Shown in pieces: positions 18,333 through 28,839 of a DNA stretch of 64,000 nt. The stretch is from Paramagnetospirillum kuznetsovii (GTDB lineage: Bacteria > Pseudomonadota > Alphaproteobacteria > Rhodospirillales > Magnetospirillaceae). Numbering within the stretch: position 1 is the first letter of the stretch; each line of letters starts with the position of its first letter. Location of the stretch: positions 282,153 through 346,152 of the forward strand of contig NZ_PGTO01000003.1 in assembly GCF_003284725.1 (NCBI RefSeq), read 5' to 3'. The translations under genes were made by a program, and so were the position numbers. The notes beneath the pieces are model-generated. The model ran no database searches and was not told where the DNA came from. It saw only the letters and a program-made list of their open reading frames with translations.

Positions 18333-18382
18333 GCGAGGACTAGACTCAAAGCCCAATGCATCGCTGTGGGGGCTTAAAGTCC

Positions 18383-20035
18383 ATGACCAATCCAACCCGG
18401 CTTCCCGCTTGGGCCGCTCTTGAGGCAAGGGCGGCCAAGATCGGCGCGCGCCCCATGCGCGATATGTTCGCCGCCGACCCCGACCGTTTCCGCTCGTTCT
18501 CGCTGCTTTTGGGCGACCTGCTGCTGGATTATTCCAAGAACCGGATCGACTGCGACACCATGGGGCTGCTGGAAGCCCTGGCCAACCAGTCCGGGGTGAG
18601 CGAAGCGCGCGACGCCATGTTCTCGGGCGAGAAGATCAATGCCACCGAGCGCCGGCCGGTGCTGCATGTGGCGCTGCGCAACCGCTCGGACCGACCCATG
18701 CTGGTGGATGGCCACGACGTCATGCCGCAGGTCAGGGCGGTGCTGGCCAAGATGAGGGACTTTTCCGACCGGGTGCACTCGGGCCGGTGGAAGGGCGCCA
18801 CCGGCAAGACCATGGCCACCGTGGTCAATATCGGTATCGGCGGCTCGGACCTGGGGCCGGCGATGGTGACCGAGGCGCTGAAACCCTATCAGCGGCCCGA
18901 TCTGGCGGTGCGCTTCATCTCCAATGTGGACGGCAGCCACGCCGCCGAGGTGTTGAAGGCGTGCGACCCGGAAACCACCCTGTTCATTGTGGCGTCCAAG
19001 ACCTTCACCACCCAGGAGACCATCGCCAACGCCACCACCTGCCGGGATTGGCTGGTCGGCACACTGGGCGAGGCCGCCATCCCGAAGCATTTCGTGGCGC
19101 TGTCCACCAATGGCAAGGCGGTGGCCGAATTCGGCATCGACACCGCCAATATGTTCGAGTTCTGGGATTGGGTGGGCGGGCGCTATTCCCTGTGGTCGGC
19201 CATCGGCCTGTCCATCGCGGTGGCGGTGGGATTCGACCGCTTCGAGGAATTGCTGGACGGCGCCTTCGCCATGGACGAGCACTTCCGCACCGCGCCGCTG
19301 GCCGCCAACATGCCGGTGATCCTCGCCATGCTGGGGGTGTGGTACGGCAATTTCCTGGGCGCCCAGGCCTATGCCGTACTGCCCTATGACCAGTATCTCC
19401 ACCGGCTGCCGGCCTATCTGCAGCAGCTGGACATGGAGAGCAACGGCAAGGGCACCGCCAAGGACGGCAGCCCCGCCACCTGGCAGACCGGCGCCATCGT
19501 GTTCGGCGAGCCCGGCACCAACGGCCAGCACGCCTTCTATCAGTTGATCCACCAGGGCACCAAGCTGATCCCCTGCGACTTCCTGGCCGCCGCCGAGACC
19601 CATAATCCGCTGGGCGAGCATCACCTGATGCTGCTGTCCAATTTCCTGGCCCAGCCGGAAGCCCTGATGCGCGGCAAGACCGAGGACGAGGTTCGCGCCG
19701 AACTGACGGCGGTCGGCATGAGCGAGGCCGAGATCGCCTTCCAACTGCCGCACCGGGTCTTTTCCGGCAACCGACCGACCAATTCCTTGCTGTATCGCCG
19801 CCTCGATCCCCGCACGCTGGGCATGCTGATCGCGCTGTACGAGCACAAGGTCTTCGTCCAGGGCGTGGTGTGGGACGTGTTCAGTTTCGATCAGTGGGGG
19901 GTCGAGCTGGGCAAGGTGCTGGCCAAGAAGATCCTGCCGGAACTGTCGTCCACCACCCCGGTCAGCGGCCACGATTCCTCCACCACCGGCCTGATCGCGC
20001 AGTTGCGGGCGTGGAGAACCCCCCATCCGGGCTGA
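18383..20035 (+). CDS. pgi: Glucose-6-phosphate isomerase
   Basis: A 550-residue cytoplasmic enzyme interconverting glucose 6-phosphate and fructose 6-phosphate. The signatures [30 protein letters not shown], the long [12 protein letters not shown] region and the C-terminal [22 protein letters not shown] are present. I chose the ATG at 18383 because [14 protein letters not shown] aligns with the usual N-terminus of gammaproteobacterial Pgi; an in-frame ATG at 18356 would add nine residues. No neighbour belongs to the same pathway. Confidence 0.96.
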   Translation: MTNPTRLPAWAALEARAAKIGARPMRDMFAADPDRFRSFSLLLGDLLLDYSKNRIDCDTMGLLEALANQSGVSEARDAMFSGEKINATERRPVLHVALRNRSDRPMLVDGHDVMPQVRAVLAKMRDFSDRVHSGRWKGATGKTMATVVNIGIGGSDLGPAMVTEALKPYQRPDLAVRFISNVDGSHAAEVLKACDPETTLFIVASKTFTTQETIANATTCRDWLVGTLGEAAIPKHFVALSTNGKAVAEFGIDTANMFEFWDWVGGRYSLWSAIGLSIAVAVGFDRFEELLDGAFAMDEHFRTAPLAANMPVILAMLGVWYGNFLGAQAYAVLPYDQYLHRLPAYLQQLDMESNGKGTAKDGSPATWQTGAIVFGEPGTNGQHAFYQLIHQGTKLIPCDFLAAAETHNPLGEHHLMLLSNFLAQPEALMRGKTEDEVRAELTAVGMSEAEIAFQLPHRVFSGNRPTNSLLYRRLDPRTLGMLIALYEHKVFVQGVVWDVFSFDQWGVELGKVLAKKILPELSSTTPVSGHDSSTTGLIAQLRAWRTPHPG

Positions 20036-20068
20036 TTAGAGAAATTCTGGTAATTTTACCGCCCGCCC

Positions 20069-20110
20069 CTTATACCTACGCAGGGGAAGTTACTACACCG
20101 CTGGTATAAG
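20069..20110. promoter_or_regulatory. Inverted repeat upstream of the diguanylate cyclase gene
   Basis: CTTATACC (20069-20076) is repeated in inverse at 20103-20110 (GGTATAAG), 26 nt apart. This is 26-60 bp before the cyclase start, a position suited to an operator or promoter element. A second short inverse pair, CCGCT/AGCGG, overlaps the right arm. No regulator can be named. Confidence 0.4.
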
Positions 20111-20135
20111 TAGCGGTGGCCGTGGGCGGCGGGGA

Positions 20136-21872
20136 ATGACCGAACAGAGCAGACTGAACGCGGCGGCGGAGCGCCGACGCATGGGGCCACGTTTCAGCGC
20201 CAACTTCATGATGGTGCTGGAAGTGTCGCGCGACCTTGCCTGTCTTTGCGCCGACGGCGTCATCTTGGATATCAACAGCGCCGGAACTCCCATGCTGGGG
20301 GCCGAACGGGCCGACCAGCTGATCGGGCGGCGCTTCTCCGATCTGGTGGGGGACGATTATACCCAGGTCGTCGATGAGCTGCTGCGCCTGACCGAAGTGG
20401 AACGCTCCACCATTCCCGTGCAACTGCGGCGCCTCGATGGCTCGGCGGCCGACAGTGAATTGCAGATTCATCCCGCCCGGGAATTGGGACCGGGCCACGC
20501 GGTGGTCATCGGCCGCGACATCAGCCGCCAGGGACGGTTGGCCCGCACAGCCCGCGAGAGCGAGGACCGCTTCCGGGTGCTGGTCGAGAAGTCCATGCAT
20601 CTCGTCGCCCTGTGCCATGGCGGCCGCATGGTCTACATCAACACCGCCGGAGCGCGTATGCTGGGCGCCGCAACGGCCGGCGACTTACAGGGCACCCCCG
20701 TGGCCGACATGTTCCACGGCGAGTATCGCGCCATTTTCGGCGGCGACCTGACCCTGCTGCTGGGGGAAACCGACATGATGCCGGTTCGCCTCGCCAACCG
20801 GGACGGCGGTGCCTTCGACGCCCAGATCAAGGTGACGCCGCTGCCCTCGGCGGGGGTTGTCCCCGAATTCATGATCGAGGCCCGCGACATCTCCAGCCAT
20901 CTGCGGGCGGTCGCCGCGCTGCGGCACATGAACGAAACCCTGGAAGCGCAGGTCTCCGAGCGAACCCGCGAACTGGCGCAAGAGCGTTCCCATGCCCTCG
21001 AAGCCAAGTCCTTCGTGGAAAGCCTGCTGGAAGCCGTCCCCAACCCCTTGTGGTGGAAGGGAGTCGACGGCTGCTTCAGGGGCTATAACCGCGCCTTTCG
21101 CGAAATGCACGGCATCGGCCCGACGGAATGGATCGGGCGGTCCTCCATCGAAACCCTGCCGGCCTCGTTTGTTCCAACCGCCATCATGTCCGATACCAAG
21201 GCCATGATGACGGGCACCCTGATCCAATACGAAACGCAACTGGAAGTCGCCGACGGCAGTCTTCATGACATGGCGGCCAGCAAGATCGCGTGGCGCTCGG
21301 CCGACGACGTCCCCGAAGGGGTGATCGGCGTCATGCTGGACATCACCGATCGCAAGGCCATGGAGGCCGAATTGCGCCGCATGGCCACCACCGATGTGCT
21401 GACCGGCGTCTATAATCGCCGCCATTTCATGACCATCATCGGCACCGAGGTGGAGCGTGCCCACCGTCATCCCCGGCCGGTCACCGCCCTGATGCTCGAC
21501 ATCGATCATTTCAAGCGCATCAACGACACTTTCGGACATCCGCTGGGCGACGAGGCCATCAAGGCCATGGCCAACGCCTGCCAGGACGCCATTCGCACCG
21601 TCGATGCTCTGGGCCGCCTGGGCGGCGAGGAATTCGCCATCGTCCTGCCCGATACCGATCTTGCCGCCGCCATGGTGGTGGCCGAGCGCATCCGCGCCGC
21701 CGTCATGGCCATCTCCATTGCGACGGGAAAGGGAGTGGTGGAATTCACCACCAGCATCGGCGTCGCCCAGCTCTGCGATGACGACGGCAATGCCGAGGGG
21801 CTGCTGTCGCGGGCCGATGCGGCGCTTTATGCCGCCAAGAACGGCGGCCGCAACAAAGTGGTGGCGGCTTAA
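20136..21872 (+). CDS. Diguanylate cyclase with three PAS-like sensor domains
   Basis: A 578-residue soluble protein with no membrane helix. Three PAS-like regions lie at about residues 20-125, 140-255 and 290-405; a short coiled coil ([22 protein letters not shown]) precedes the third. The C-terminal GGDEF domain has [20 protein letters not shown] and the active-site motif GGEEF at 496-500. The inhibitory I-site RxxD is present as RTVD at 487-490, five residues before it, so the enzyme should be product-inhibited. It would make cyclic di-GMP in answer to an unknown cytoplasmic signal. No EAL domain is present. Confidence 0.92.
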   Translation: MTEQSRLNAAAERRRMGPRFSANFMMVLEVSRDLACLCADGVILDINSAGTPMLGAERADQLIGRRFSDLVGDDYTQVVDELLRLTEVERSTIPVQLRRLDGSAADSELQIHPARELGPGHAVVIGRDISRQGRLARTARESEDRFRVLVEKSMHLVALCHGGRMVYINTAGARMLGAATAGDLQGTPVADMFHGEYRAIFGGDLTLLLGETDMMPVRLANRDGGAFDAQIKVTPLPSAGVVPEFMIEARDISSHLRAVAALRHMNETLEAQVSERTRELAQERSHALEAKSFVESLLEAVPNPLWWKGVDGCFRGYNRAFREMHGIGPTEWIGRSSIETLPASFVPTAIMSDTKAMMTGTLIQYETQLEVADGSLHDMAASKIAWRSADDVPEGVIGVMLDITDRKAMEAELRRMATTDVLTGVYNRRHFMTIIGTEVERAHRHPRPVTALMLDIDHFKRINDTFGHPLGDEAIKAMANACQDAIRTVDALGRLGGEEFAIVLPDTDLAAAMVVAERIRAAVMAISIATGKGVVEFTTSIGVAQLCDDDGNAEGLLSRADAALYAAKNGGRNKVVAA

Positions 21873-21915
21873 GGCCTTCTCCTCGGCGGATCAAACCGGC
21901 TACACTGCCGCCACC

Positions 21916-23712
21916 ATGTCCGTCCGCCTCCTCCCCCCCACCCTGGTCAACCAAATCGCCGCAGGTGAAGTGGTGGAGCGTCCCGCCTCGGCGGTGAAGG
22001 AACTGGTGGAAAACGCCATCGACGCCGGGGCGTCGCGCATCGACGTGGTGCTGATCGAGGGCGGCCAGGCCCTGATCTCGGTCACCGACGACGGCGGCGG
22101 CATGGGGCCGGACGAGATGGATCTGGCGGTGGAGCGCCACGCCACCTCCAAGCTGCCCGACGACGATCTGGTGCGTATCCGCTTCCTGGGTTTCCGGGGC
22201 GAGGCGCTGCCCTCCATCGGCTCGGTGGCGCGCCTGACGCTCACCAGCCGACCCAAATCCGCCGAGTCCGCCTGGAGCCTGACGGTCGAAGGCGGCGCCA
22301 AGGCGAAGCCGGTTCCGGCGGCGCTGACGGCGGGCACCCGCGTCGAGGTCCGCGACCTGTTCTACGCCACCCCCGCCCGCCTCAAATTCCTGAAATCCGC
22401 CCGTGCCGAGATGGCGCAGGCCTCCGACGTCATCGAACGCCTGGGCATGGCCCATCCCGCCATCGGCTTCACCCTGTCCGACGGCAGCCGCAAACTGCTG
22501 GATCTGGCCCCCAAGCGCGGCGAGGCCAAGGCCGCCCTGCTGTCGCGCATCGCCCAGGTGGTGGGCCGCGACTTCGAGGCCAATGCCCTGGAACTGAATG
22601 CCGAGCGCGACGGCGTGCGGCTGACCGGCTGGGCGGGCCTTCCCACCTACAACCGCGCCAGCCCGGCGGCCCAGTACCTGTTCGTCAACGGCCGTCCGGT
22701 CAAGGACCGGCTGGTGATCGGCGCGGTGCGCGGCGCCTATCAGGACGTGCTGAGCCGCGACCGCCATCCGGTGGTGGCGCTGTTCCTCGATCTCGACCCC
22801 GAGCAGGTGGACGTCAACGTCCATCCCGCCAAGGCCGAGGTGCGCTTTCGCGATTCCGGCAATGTGCGCGGCCTGATCGTCGGCGCCATCCGCCATGCCC
22901 TGGCTGGCGCCGGTCACCGGGCCAGCACCACGGTGTCCGAGGCGACCATAGGAGCGCTGGGCGGCACCAACCGCCCCACCTATTCCTGGCAGGCGCCCGC
23001 CCGTCCGTCCCTGCCCCTGATGCGGATGGGAGAAGCGGCCCAGGCGCCGTTCGGACTGGCCGAGGCGCTGCCCGGCCTGGACTTGTCCCCCTCGGCGCCG
23101 CCCGGCGACACCGCCGAGATCGTGCCGTCCGACTATCCGCTGGGAGCGGCGCGCGCCCAGTTGCACGATACCTATATCGTCGCCCAAACCGCCGACGGTC
23201 TCGTCATCGTCGATCAGCATGCCGCCCACGAGCGTCTGGTGCTGGAACGCATGCGCCAGTCCATGGAAGACGGCGGCGTCAAGCGCCAGGGGCTCTTGCT
23301 GCCCGAAGTGGTGGAACTGGGCGAGGCGGGTTGCGCCCGCGTGATGGAACGGGCGGACGACCTCGCGGCGCTGGGCCTCGTGGTGGAGGGATTCGGCCCC
23401 GGCGCCGTGGTGGTGCGCGAGACTCCCGCCCTGCTGGGCGATTGCGATGTCCAGGGCATGGTGCGCGACCTGGCCGACGAACTGGCGGAATGGGGCCAGG
23501 GTCACTCGCTGCAGGAACGGCTGCTGCATGTCTGCGCCACCATGGCCTGCCACGGTTCCGTGCGGGCGGGGCGCAGGCTGGGCATCCCGGAGATGAACGC
23601 CCTGCTGCGCCAGATGGAGGCGACGCCACTGTCGGGCCAGTGCAACCACGGCCGCCCCACCCATGTCAGCCTCAGCCTCGCCGATATCGAGAAGCTGTTC
23701 GGGCGGAGGTAG
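21916..23712 (+). CDS. mutL: DNA mismatch repair protein MutL, endonuclease type
   Basis: The product is 598 residues from the ATG at 21916; the open frame upstream is not coding. The N-terminal GHKL ATPase has [31 protein letters not shown] and [13 protein letters not shown]. The C-terminal dimerisation domain contains [12 protein letters not shown] (Asp433 onward), ACHGSVRAG and GQCNHGRPT, which form the metal-binding endonuclease site of MutL in bacteria that lack MutH. It connects MutS mismatch recognition to strand incision. mutS is not in the window. Confidence 0.96.
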   Translation: MSVRLLPPTLVNQIAAGEVVERPASAVKELVENAIDAGASRIDVVLIEGGQALISVTDDGGGMGPDEMDLAVERHATSKLPDDDLVRIRFLGFRGEALPSIGSVARLTLTSRPKSAESAWSLTVEGGAKAKPVPAALTAGTRVEVRDLFYATPARLKFLKSARAEMAQASDVIERLGMAHPAIGFTLSDGSRKLLDLAPKRGEAKAALLSRIAQVVGRDFEANALELNAERDGVRLTGWAGLPTYNRASPAAQYLFVNGRPVKDRLVIGAVRGAYQDVLSRDRHPVVALFLDLDPEQVDVNVHPAKAEVRFRDSGNVRGLIVGAIRHALAGAGHRASTTVSEATIGALGGTNRPTYSWQAPARPSLPLMRMGEAAQAPFGLAEALPGLDLSPSAPPGDTAEIVPSDYPLGAARAQLHDTYIVAQTADGLVIVDQHAAHERLVLERMRQSMEDGGVKRQGLLLPEVVELGEAGCARVMERADDLAALGLVVEGFGPGAVVVRETPALLGDCDVQGMVRDLADELAEWGQGHSLQERLLHVCATMACHGSVRAGRRLGIPEMNALLRQMEATPLSGQCNHGRPTHVSLSLADIEKLFGRR

Positions 23713-23825
23713 AAAGACCCATCAATACGGCTTCTTGCGGCAACCGGCATTCCGCCTTAAGTTTCCAGGTCGTGGATGTTTCTTAGTCGAACCATCCCTT
23801 CCAAGGGCGCTTGAAGGACGATCCC

Positions 23826-25091
23826 GTGCTGACCTCGGTCAAGATTCGCAATTATAAATCCATCGAATCGGTTCCGCTCGATCTTGGCCGCATCAACGTT
23901 CTGATCGGCGAGAACGGCGCCGGTAAAAGCAATATCCTGGAAGCCATCGCCCTGGCCGGAGCGGCCAGCGCGGGCAAACTCAACAACGAATTCCTGGCAT
24001 CGCGCGGAATTCGAGTTGCCGATCCGCAACTCATGCGCCCAGCCTTCGCCGATGGCACCGAAAACACCCCCATTGAAGTCGATCTCGTTGATGGCAGTGG
24101 CACTTCATATGAGTTAGAGCTTAATAACGATAATGCCCCATACTCCCAGTGGCAGTGCAGCTTTAATGGCGGCAGCGGCAATTGGATTGATTTTGATAAA
24201 TTTGGCCCAGCCCTATTGGCAGAGAGGGCAAAGAATGAATCTATCAAAAACGACCTCTCAATATTCATAAACACATTAGACTCAATAATTGAGTTAAATT
24301 CTTTAGAAGAAACCACACATAATGACAACGCTAACAAGACACATCGCATTGACATTGGAGGCGACCTTCCAGTATTTTTTGAGTTTTTGAAAAAAGAAGC
24401 TCCAAAATTTACGAAAATATCAGACCACATTGGCGGCTTTATCATTTACTCACCGGAAAATACGTCTTTGCGCCTATTCGAGCGCGATGGCCAAGTCGAA
24501 CCGCTGGGGATCAATGGCGAGGGGCTGTTCAAACTCTTATCCGTGATCTTCGACGGCGACGACCTTCAAGCCATCGACAGCATCCGGCGCGGTCTCCGGC
24601 TGTTCGGCTGGTTCAAAAATTTCGACGTCCCCAAGGAGACCAGCCACGGTCGCCGCGGCATTCAGGTTCATGACCGTTTCGTCGAGGCCACCAATCGAAT
24701 TCTCGACCAGAAAAGCGTCAACGAGGGTTTCTTGTTCCTGCTGTTCTACGGCGCCTTGTTTTCCAGCAAGCTGACCCCGCGGTTCTTCGCCATCGACAAT
24801 GTGGATGCGTCTTTGAACCCGAAGCTCTGCCAGCACATGGTCAATTATCTGGGCAAGCTTGCGAAAGAGAACGGCAAGCAGGTCATCATGACCACCCATA
24901 ACCCGGCGGTGCTGGACGGACTGAATCTTGACGACGACGACCAGCGGCTGTTCGTCGTCTCGCGCGCGACCTCGGGGCGGACCAAGGTTCGCCGCATCGA
25001 AAAGCCCAGGACGGTCGATGGCGCTCCGCCGGTCCGGCTGTCGGAGGCATTCCTGAGGGGCGCGCTGGGCGGATTGCCCAAGGGCTTCTAA
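23826..25091 (+). CDS. AAA/ABC-type ATPase of the OLD/RecF-like class, cassette gene 1
   Basis: A 421-residue ATPase. I choose the GTG at 23826 because AAGGA lies 7 nt upstream; a TTG at 23811 is in frame. It opens with LTSVKIRNYKSIESVPLDLG, then Walker A GENGAGKS at residues 28-35. Near the C-terminus are FFAIDNVDASLNPKLC (Walker B, with Asn where Glu is usual) and the H-loop region IMTTHNPAVLDGL. This layout matches AAA_15/AAA_21 ATPases of OLD-type and related defence systems. The middle third (about 24100-24480) is far richer in A+T than either end. The next gene follows after 2 bp. Confidence 0.8.
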   Translation: MLTSVKIRNYKSIESVPLDLGRINVLIGENGAGKSNILEAIALAGAASAGKLNNEFLASRGIRVADPQLMRPAFADGTENTPIEVDLVDGSGTSYELELNNDNAPYSQWQCSFNGGSGNWIDFDKFGPALLAERAKNESIKNDLSIFINTLDSIIELNSLEETTHNDNANKTHRIDIGGDLPVFFEFLKKEAPKFTKISDHIGGFIIYSPENTSLRLFERDGQVEPLGINGEGLFKLLSVIFDGDDLQAIDSIRRGLRLFGWFKNFDVPKETSHGRRGIQVHDRFVEATNRILDQKSVNEGFLFLLFYGALFSSKLTPRFFAIDNVDASLNPKLCQHMVNYLGKLAKENGKQVIMTTHNPAVLDGLNLDDDDQRLFVVSRATSGRTKVRRIEKPRTVDGAPPVRLSEAFLRGALGGLPKGF

Positions 25092-25093
25092 CC

Positions 25094-25756
25094 ATGACGA
25101 CATTTGCCCTGATCACCGAAGGGATCACCGACCAGATCGCCTTGGAGCTGATTCTTGAGGGCCATTATCGTGGCAAAACCGACCAAGACATCGACGTCGA
25201 ACCGCTCCAGCCCACTCGTGACGCCACGGACCAGTCACGGCTTCCATCGGACGCGTTCGGCGGCTGGGAACTGGTGCTGGAATATTGTTCGCTCCACGAC
25301 CGCATTCACGAAGCCTTGGCCTTTAACGATTATCTGGTCATTCAGATCGATACCGATTGCGGCGAGGAGGTGAATTACGGCGTTCCCCTGACCATCGACG
25401 GGGCCGAGCGCGCGATCCCCGATCTGGTGGAGGCGGTGCGGGCAAGAATCATCGCCTGTTTGAGTCCTGAACTCCATGAGACGTACAAGGGTCGGATTCT
25501 ATTCGCGATCTGCGTCCACTCCCTGGAATGCTGGCTCCTCCCCCTGCATGAGAGGCAAGGAGACAAGAAGAGAAAGACTCACGCTTGCGCTGACAAACTG
25601 CAACGTGCGCTGGCGCGGAAGACGATTAACTTCGCCAAGGATTATGACACCTACCGCGACATTGCCTTGGAATACCGAAAAGCCAACCATGTGGCGCGCA
25701 ATTTGGAATTCAACGAGAGCTTCGCCATCTTCATCAATGATCTGCCGGTTCTTTAA
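25094..25756 (+). CDS. TOPRIM-like small protein, cassette gene 2
   Basis: A 220-residue soluble protein beginning 2 bp after the ATPase stop. Two motifs fit a TOPRIM fold: an early strand ending in Glu9-Gly with Asp13 (ALITEGITDQ), and a second strand with Asp86 and Asp88 (YLVIQIDTD), the DxD metal site. A third conserved-looking segment, CVHSLECWLLP, recalls DUF4276/DUF4435-like proteins that accompany AAA ATPases. The likely role is a nuclease or effector controlled by the ATPase. The family assignment is from motifs only and is uncertain. Confidence 0.6.
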   Translation: MTTFALITEGITDQIALELILEGHYRGKTDQDIDVEPLQPTRDATDQSRLPSDAFGGWELVLEYCSLHDRIHEALAFNDYLVIQIDTDCGEEVNYGVPLTIDGAERAIPDLVEAVRARIIACLSPELHETYKGRILFAICVHSLECWLLPLHERQGDKKRKTHACADKLQRALARKTINFAKDYDTYRDIALEYRKANHVARNLEFNESFAIFINDLPVL

Positions 25757-25894
25757 TCCGCTGTCTCTCGCGGCCAATCATCGTCAGTCCGTGCCGGGTT
25801 ACTCCTGATTCGTGAGGGGTGGCGCTAGGGGCTTGCCGAAAGCATCGCATCGGCGTAACCCTTGAATCATTCCAATGGCGGATGAGGTGTGCCG
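25757..25894. other. Intergenic region after the ATPase cassette
   Basis: A gap of 138 bp between the TOPRIM-like gene and the Fe-S subunit gene. I see no open reading frame of note, no repeat and no clear terminator hairpin. The GAGG Shine-Dalgarno of the next gene is at 25884-25887. Confidence 0.5.
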
Positions 25895-26359
25895 ATGATC
25901 TCCCTGATGATCAATGGCGAGCGGCGCAAGGTCGACGCCTCTCCCGACATGCCGCTGCTGTGGGTGTTGCGCGACCAGCTCGGCCTGAACTTCACGCGAT
26001 ATGGCTGCGGACAGGGCCTGTGCGGCGCCTGCACCATCTTGTTGGACGGCGAGCCGGTCCGCGCCTGCATGACCCCGGTGGGCGAATTGGCCGGGCGCCG
26101 GATCACCACCATTCACGGCCTCGAAGGCGGCGTCGCCAAACTGGTCAAGGCCGCCTGGGTCGAACTGGACGTGCCGCAATGCGGCTATTGCCAAGCGGGA
26201 CAAGTGCTGGCCGCCACCGTCCTGCTGCGCAAGAACCCCAAGCCCAGCGACGCCGATATCGACGACGCCCTGGACGGCCATCTGTGCCGCTGCGGCACCT
26301 ATCGACGCATCCGCGCCGCCATTCATCTCGCCGCCAGTCGGCTGGGCGGCGCGCCATGA
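25895..26359 (+). CDS. 2Fe-2S subunit of a molybdenum hydroxylase, isoquinoline 1-oxidoreductase alpha type
   Basis: A 154-residue electron-transfer subunit of the xanthine oxidase family. The plant-type ferredoxin cluster is bound by Cys in [17 protein letters not shown], and the second cluster by CGYCQAGQ and CRCGTY in the C-terminal half. The ATG at 25895 has GAGG 7 nt before it; the GTG at 25889 is less likely. The stop codon overlaps the start of the catalytic subunit gene (ATGA). The two-subunit form, without an FAD subunit, is typical of IorAB-like enzymes that hydroxylate N-heterocycles or oxidise aldehydes. Confidence 0.9.
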   Translation: MISLMINGERRKVDASPDMPLLWVLRDQLGLNFTRYGCGQGLCGACTILLDGEPVRACMTPVGELAGRRITTIHGLEGGVAKLVKAAWVELDVPQCGYCQAGQVLAATVLLRKNPKPSDADIDDALDGHLCRCGTYRRIRAAIHLAASRLGGAP

Positions 26360-28491
26360 GCCGCTTTGATGCCACGGCCCTCGGCCGCCGAGACTTTCTC
26401 AAGGTCTGCGGCGCGGCGGGCCTGACCCTGGCGGCGGGCAGCACCGCCGCCGCCGAACCGGGCGAATTCGTCGCCAATGCCTTCGTGTCCATCGCCGCCG
26501 ACGGACAGGTGACGGTGACCGTCAAGCATCTGGAAATGGGCCAGGGCGTCGCCACCGGCCTGCCGGTCCTGGTGGCCGAGGAATTGGAAGTCGATCCCGC
26601 CGCCATCCAGATCGCCTACGCCCCCGCCGACGCCAAGCGCTACAATAACCTGTTCTGGGGGCCGTCCCAGGGTACCGGCGGCTCCACCGCCACCGCCAAT
26701 TCGTGGGAGCAATTGCGCAAGGCCGGCGCCGGCGCCCGCGAAATGCTGGTGGAGGCGGCCGCGCGGCGCCTGAAGGTGGATCGCGCCGGACTGGTCGCCC
26801 TCAATGGCGAGGTGGTCCACGGGGCGAGCGGACGCCGCATCGCCTATGGCGATTTGGTCGGCGATGCCGCCAAGCTGACGCCGCCGGATAATCCCCCATT
26901 GAAAGCACCCGCCGATTTCCGCCTGATCGGTCGCGCGGGCGTCAAACGTTCGGACTCCAAGGCCAAGACCGAGGGAACCGCCGTCTATGGCGGCGATATC
27001 AGGCTACCCGGCCTGGTCACCGCCCTGGTGGCGCGGCCGCCGGTCTTCGGCGCCAAGCTGAAGGACTTCGACCGCCGCCCGGCCCTGGCCCTGGCCGGAG
27101 TGGTGGCGGTGGTCCCCATTTCCTCCGGCGTGGCGGTGGTAGGCACGGATTTCTGGTCCGCCCACCGAGGCCGCGAGGCGCTTAAGGTGGACTGGACCAC
27201 CCCCGCCAACCCGCCCTCGACCGAGACGATCCGCCGCGACTGGACCGCCTTGCTGGACAAGCCGGGTCTGGTGGCCCGCGCGCAGGGCGAGGCCGAGGCG
27301 GCGCTGGGGCGCGGGTCCAAGCGATTGTCGGCGGTCTACGAGACCCCTTACCTCGCCCATGCCCCCATGGAACCGCTGAACTGCGTGGTCAAGCTGTCGC
27401 GGGACAAGTGCGAGATCTGGACCGGCTGCCAGTTCCAGACCCATGACCAGGCCATGGCCGCCAAGGCGGCCGGGCTACGGCCCGACCAGGTGGACATCCA
27501 CACCCTGGTGGCGGGCGGCAGCTTCGGCCGCCGTGCCAATCCGGCCTCCGACTACATCGTCGAGGGCGTCGAGATCGCCAAGGCGGTGGGCGCCCCCGTC
27601 CGCCTGATGTGGACCCGCGAGGACGACATCCGGGGCGGCTATTATCGGCCCATGTTCCTGCACGGCTTCGAAGCGGCCCTGGACGCGGGCGGCATGCCGT
27701 CGGCATGGCGTCACCGCATCTGTGGCCAGTCCATCCTGGACGGCGGCCCCTTCGCCGCCATGATCAAGGACGGCATCGACTTCGTCTCGGTGGAAGGCGC
27801 CGCCAACCTGCCATACGCCATTGCCAATCTTCAGGTGGAACTGCATTCCCCCAAGCTTTCGGTGCCGGTGCTGTGGTGGCGCTCGGTGGGGTCCAGCCAC
27901 ACCGCCTTCGCCACCGAATGCTTCCTGGACGAGCTGGCCCATGCGGGCGGGAAAGACCCGCTGGCGCTCCGCCGCGCCCTGCTGGCCGACCATCCTCGCC
28001 ATCTGGCGGTCTTGGAGCTTGCTGCCGCCAAATCCGGTTGGGGTGAACCGTTGCCGCCTGGCAAGGGGCGCGGCCTCGCCGTGCATGAAAGCTTCAACTC
28101 CTTCGTGGCCCAGGTGGCCGAGGTCACCATCGGCCCCAAGGGCGAAATCAAGGTGGACCGGGTGGTCTGCGCCGTGGATTGCGGCATCGCCGTCACCCCC
28201 GACGTGGTCAAGGCCCAGATGGAAGGCGGCATCGCCTTCGGCCTGTCCGCCGCCCTGTTCGGCGAGATCACCCTCAAGGACGGCGCCGCCGAGCAATCCA
28301 ATTTCCACGACTACCGCTGCCTGCGCATGTCCGAGATGCCCAAGGTCGAGGTTCACATCATGCCCAGCGCCGCCGCCCCCACCGGCGTGGGCGAGCCGGG
28401 GGTTCCTCCCATCGCTCCAGCGGTCTGCAACGCCATCTTCGCGGCGACGGGAAAACGGGTGCGGAAATTGCCCATAGGTGAAAAAATTTAG
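26356..28491 (+). CDS. Molybdopterin-binding catalytic subunit, isoquinoline 1-oxidoreductase beta type
   Basis: A 711-residue protein of the aldehyde oxidase/xanthine dehydrogenase molybdenum-subunit family. The N-terminus carries a twin-arginine signal ([14 protein letters not shown]), so the complex should be exported folded to the periplasm, with the Fe-S partner travelling along. Cofactor-binding segments include [39 protein letters not shown] and the C-terminal [17 protein letters not shown] with the catalytic Glu. Substrate is unknown: quinolines, isoquinolines, nicotinate-like rings or aldehydes are candidates. No cytochrome gene follows directly. Confidence 0.9.
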   Translation: MSRFDATALGRRDFLKVCGAAGLTLAAGSTAAAEPGEFVANAFVSIAADGQVTVTVKHLEMGQGVATGLPVLVAEELEVDPAAIQIAYAPADAKRYNNLFWGPSQGTGGSTATANSWEQLRKAGAGAREMLVEAAARRLKVDRAGLVALNGEVVHGASGRRIAYGDLVGDAAKLTPPDNPPLKAPADFRLIGRAGVKRSDSKAKTEGTAVYGGDIRLPGLVTALVARPPVFGAKLKDFDRRPALALAGVVAVVPISSGVAVVGTDFWSAHRGREALKVDWTTPANPPSTETIRRDWTALLDKPGLVARAQGEAEAALGRGSKRLSAVYETPYLAHAPMEPLNCVVKLSRDKCEIWTGCQFQTHDQAMAAKAAGLRPDQVDIHTLVAGGSFGRRANPASDYIVEGVEIAKAVGAPVRLMWTREDDIRGGYYRPMFLHGFEAALDAGGMPSAWRHRICGQSILDGGPFAAMIKDGIDFVSVEGAANLPYAIANLQVELHSPKLSVPVLWWRSVGSSHTAFATECFLDELAHAGGKDPLALRRALLADHPRHLAVLELAAAKSGWGEPLPPGKGRGLAVHESFNSFVAQVAEVTIGPKGEIKVDRVVCAVDCGIAVTPDVVKAQMEGGIAFGLSAALFGEITLKDGAAEQSNFHDYRCLRMSEMPKVEVHIMPSAAAPTGVGEPGVPPIAPAVCNAIFAATGKRVRKLPIGEKI

Positions 28492-28569
28492 GCCGTGATG
28501 CGCGTCGAACGCGTGGCTACGCCGGTAAAGAATGTGTTAAAGTTCGACAATGGGCGGCTATGGGAGGAC

Positions 28570-28764
28570 ATGATGCCGAACATTTTCGAACTGGGAGCTC
28601 GACGCGGCGAAAAGACCGGCGACCTCCGCGATCACGACGAATACGACTACCGGGCGACGGAAGGTCGGGCCAGCACCACGGACCCACGGCTGAAATACGT
28701 GCCGACCCTGGAATTGGAGTCCACCGACGCCTTGCTGGAGATCGCTCCGGGCAAGAAGCGGTAG
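28570..28764 (+). CDS. Small conserved-looking acidic/basic protein, unknown
   Basis: Starting at ATG 28570, which has the strong ribosome-binding site GGGAGGA, the product is 64 residues. It is highly charged (GARRGEKTGDLRDHDEYDYRAT) with no signal peptide, membrane helix or Cys. I do not recognise it. It sits in the short gap before ccmC, 75 bp upstream, on the same strand. The strong Shine-Dalgarno and normal codon use support that it is translated. Confidence 0.55.
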   Translation: MMPNIFELGARRGEKTGDLRDHDEYDYRATEGRASTTDPRLKYVPTLELESTDALLEIAPGKKR

Positions 28765-28839
28765 GTCGGCGAAGCATTGCCGCGAGTTAATGTCGCCATT
28801 TCTTGAGCCGGGCGGAAATCCGGGGTATGAAATGCGCCC

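Noticed and set aside
17201-18343. Alternative plus-strand frame of 380 codons
   Set aside because: Arg/Pro-rich reading of the glycosyltransferase in the wrong frame.
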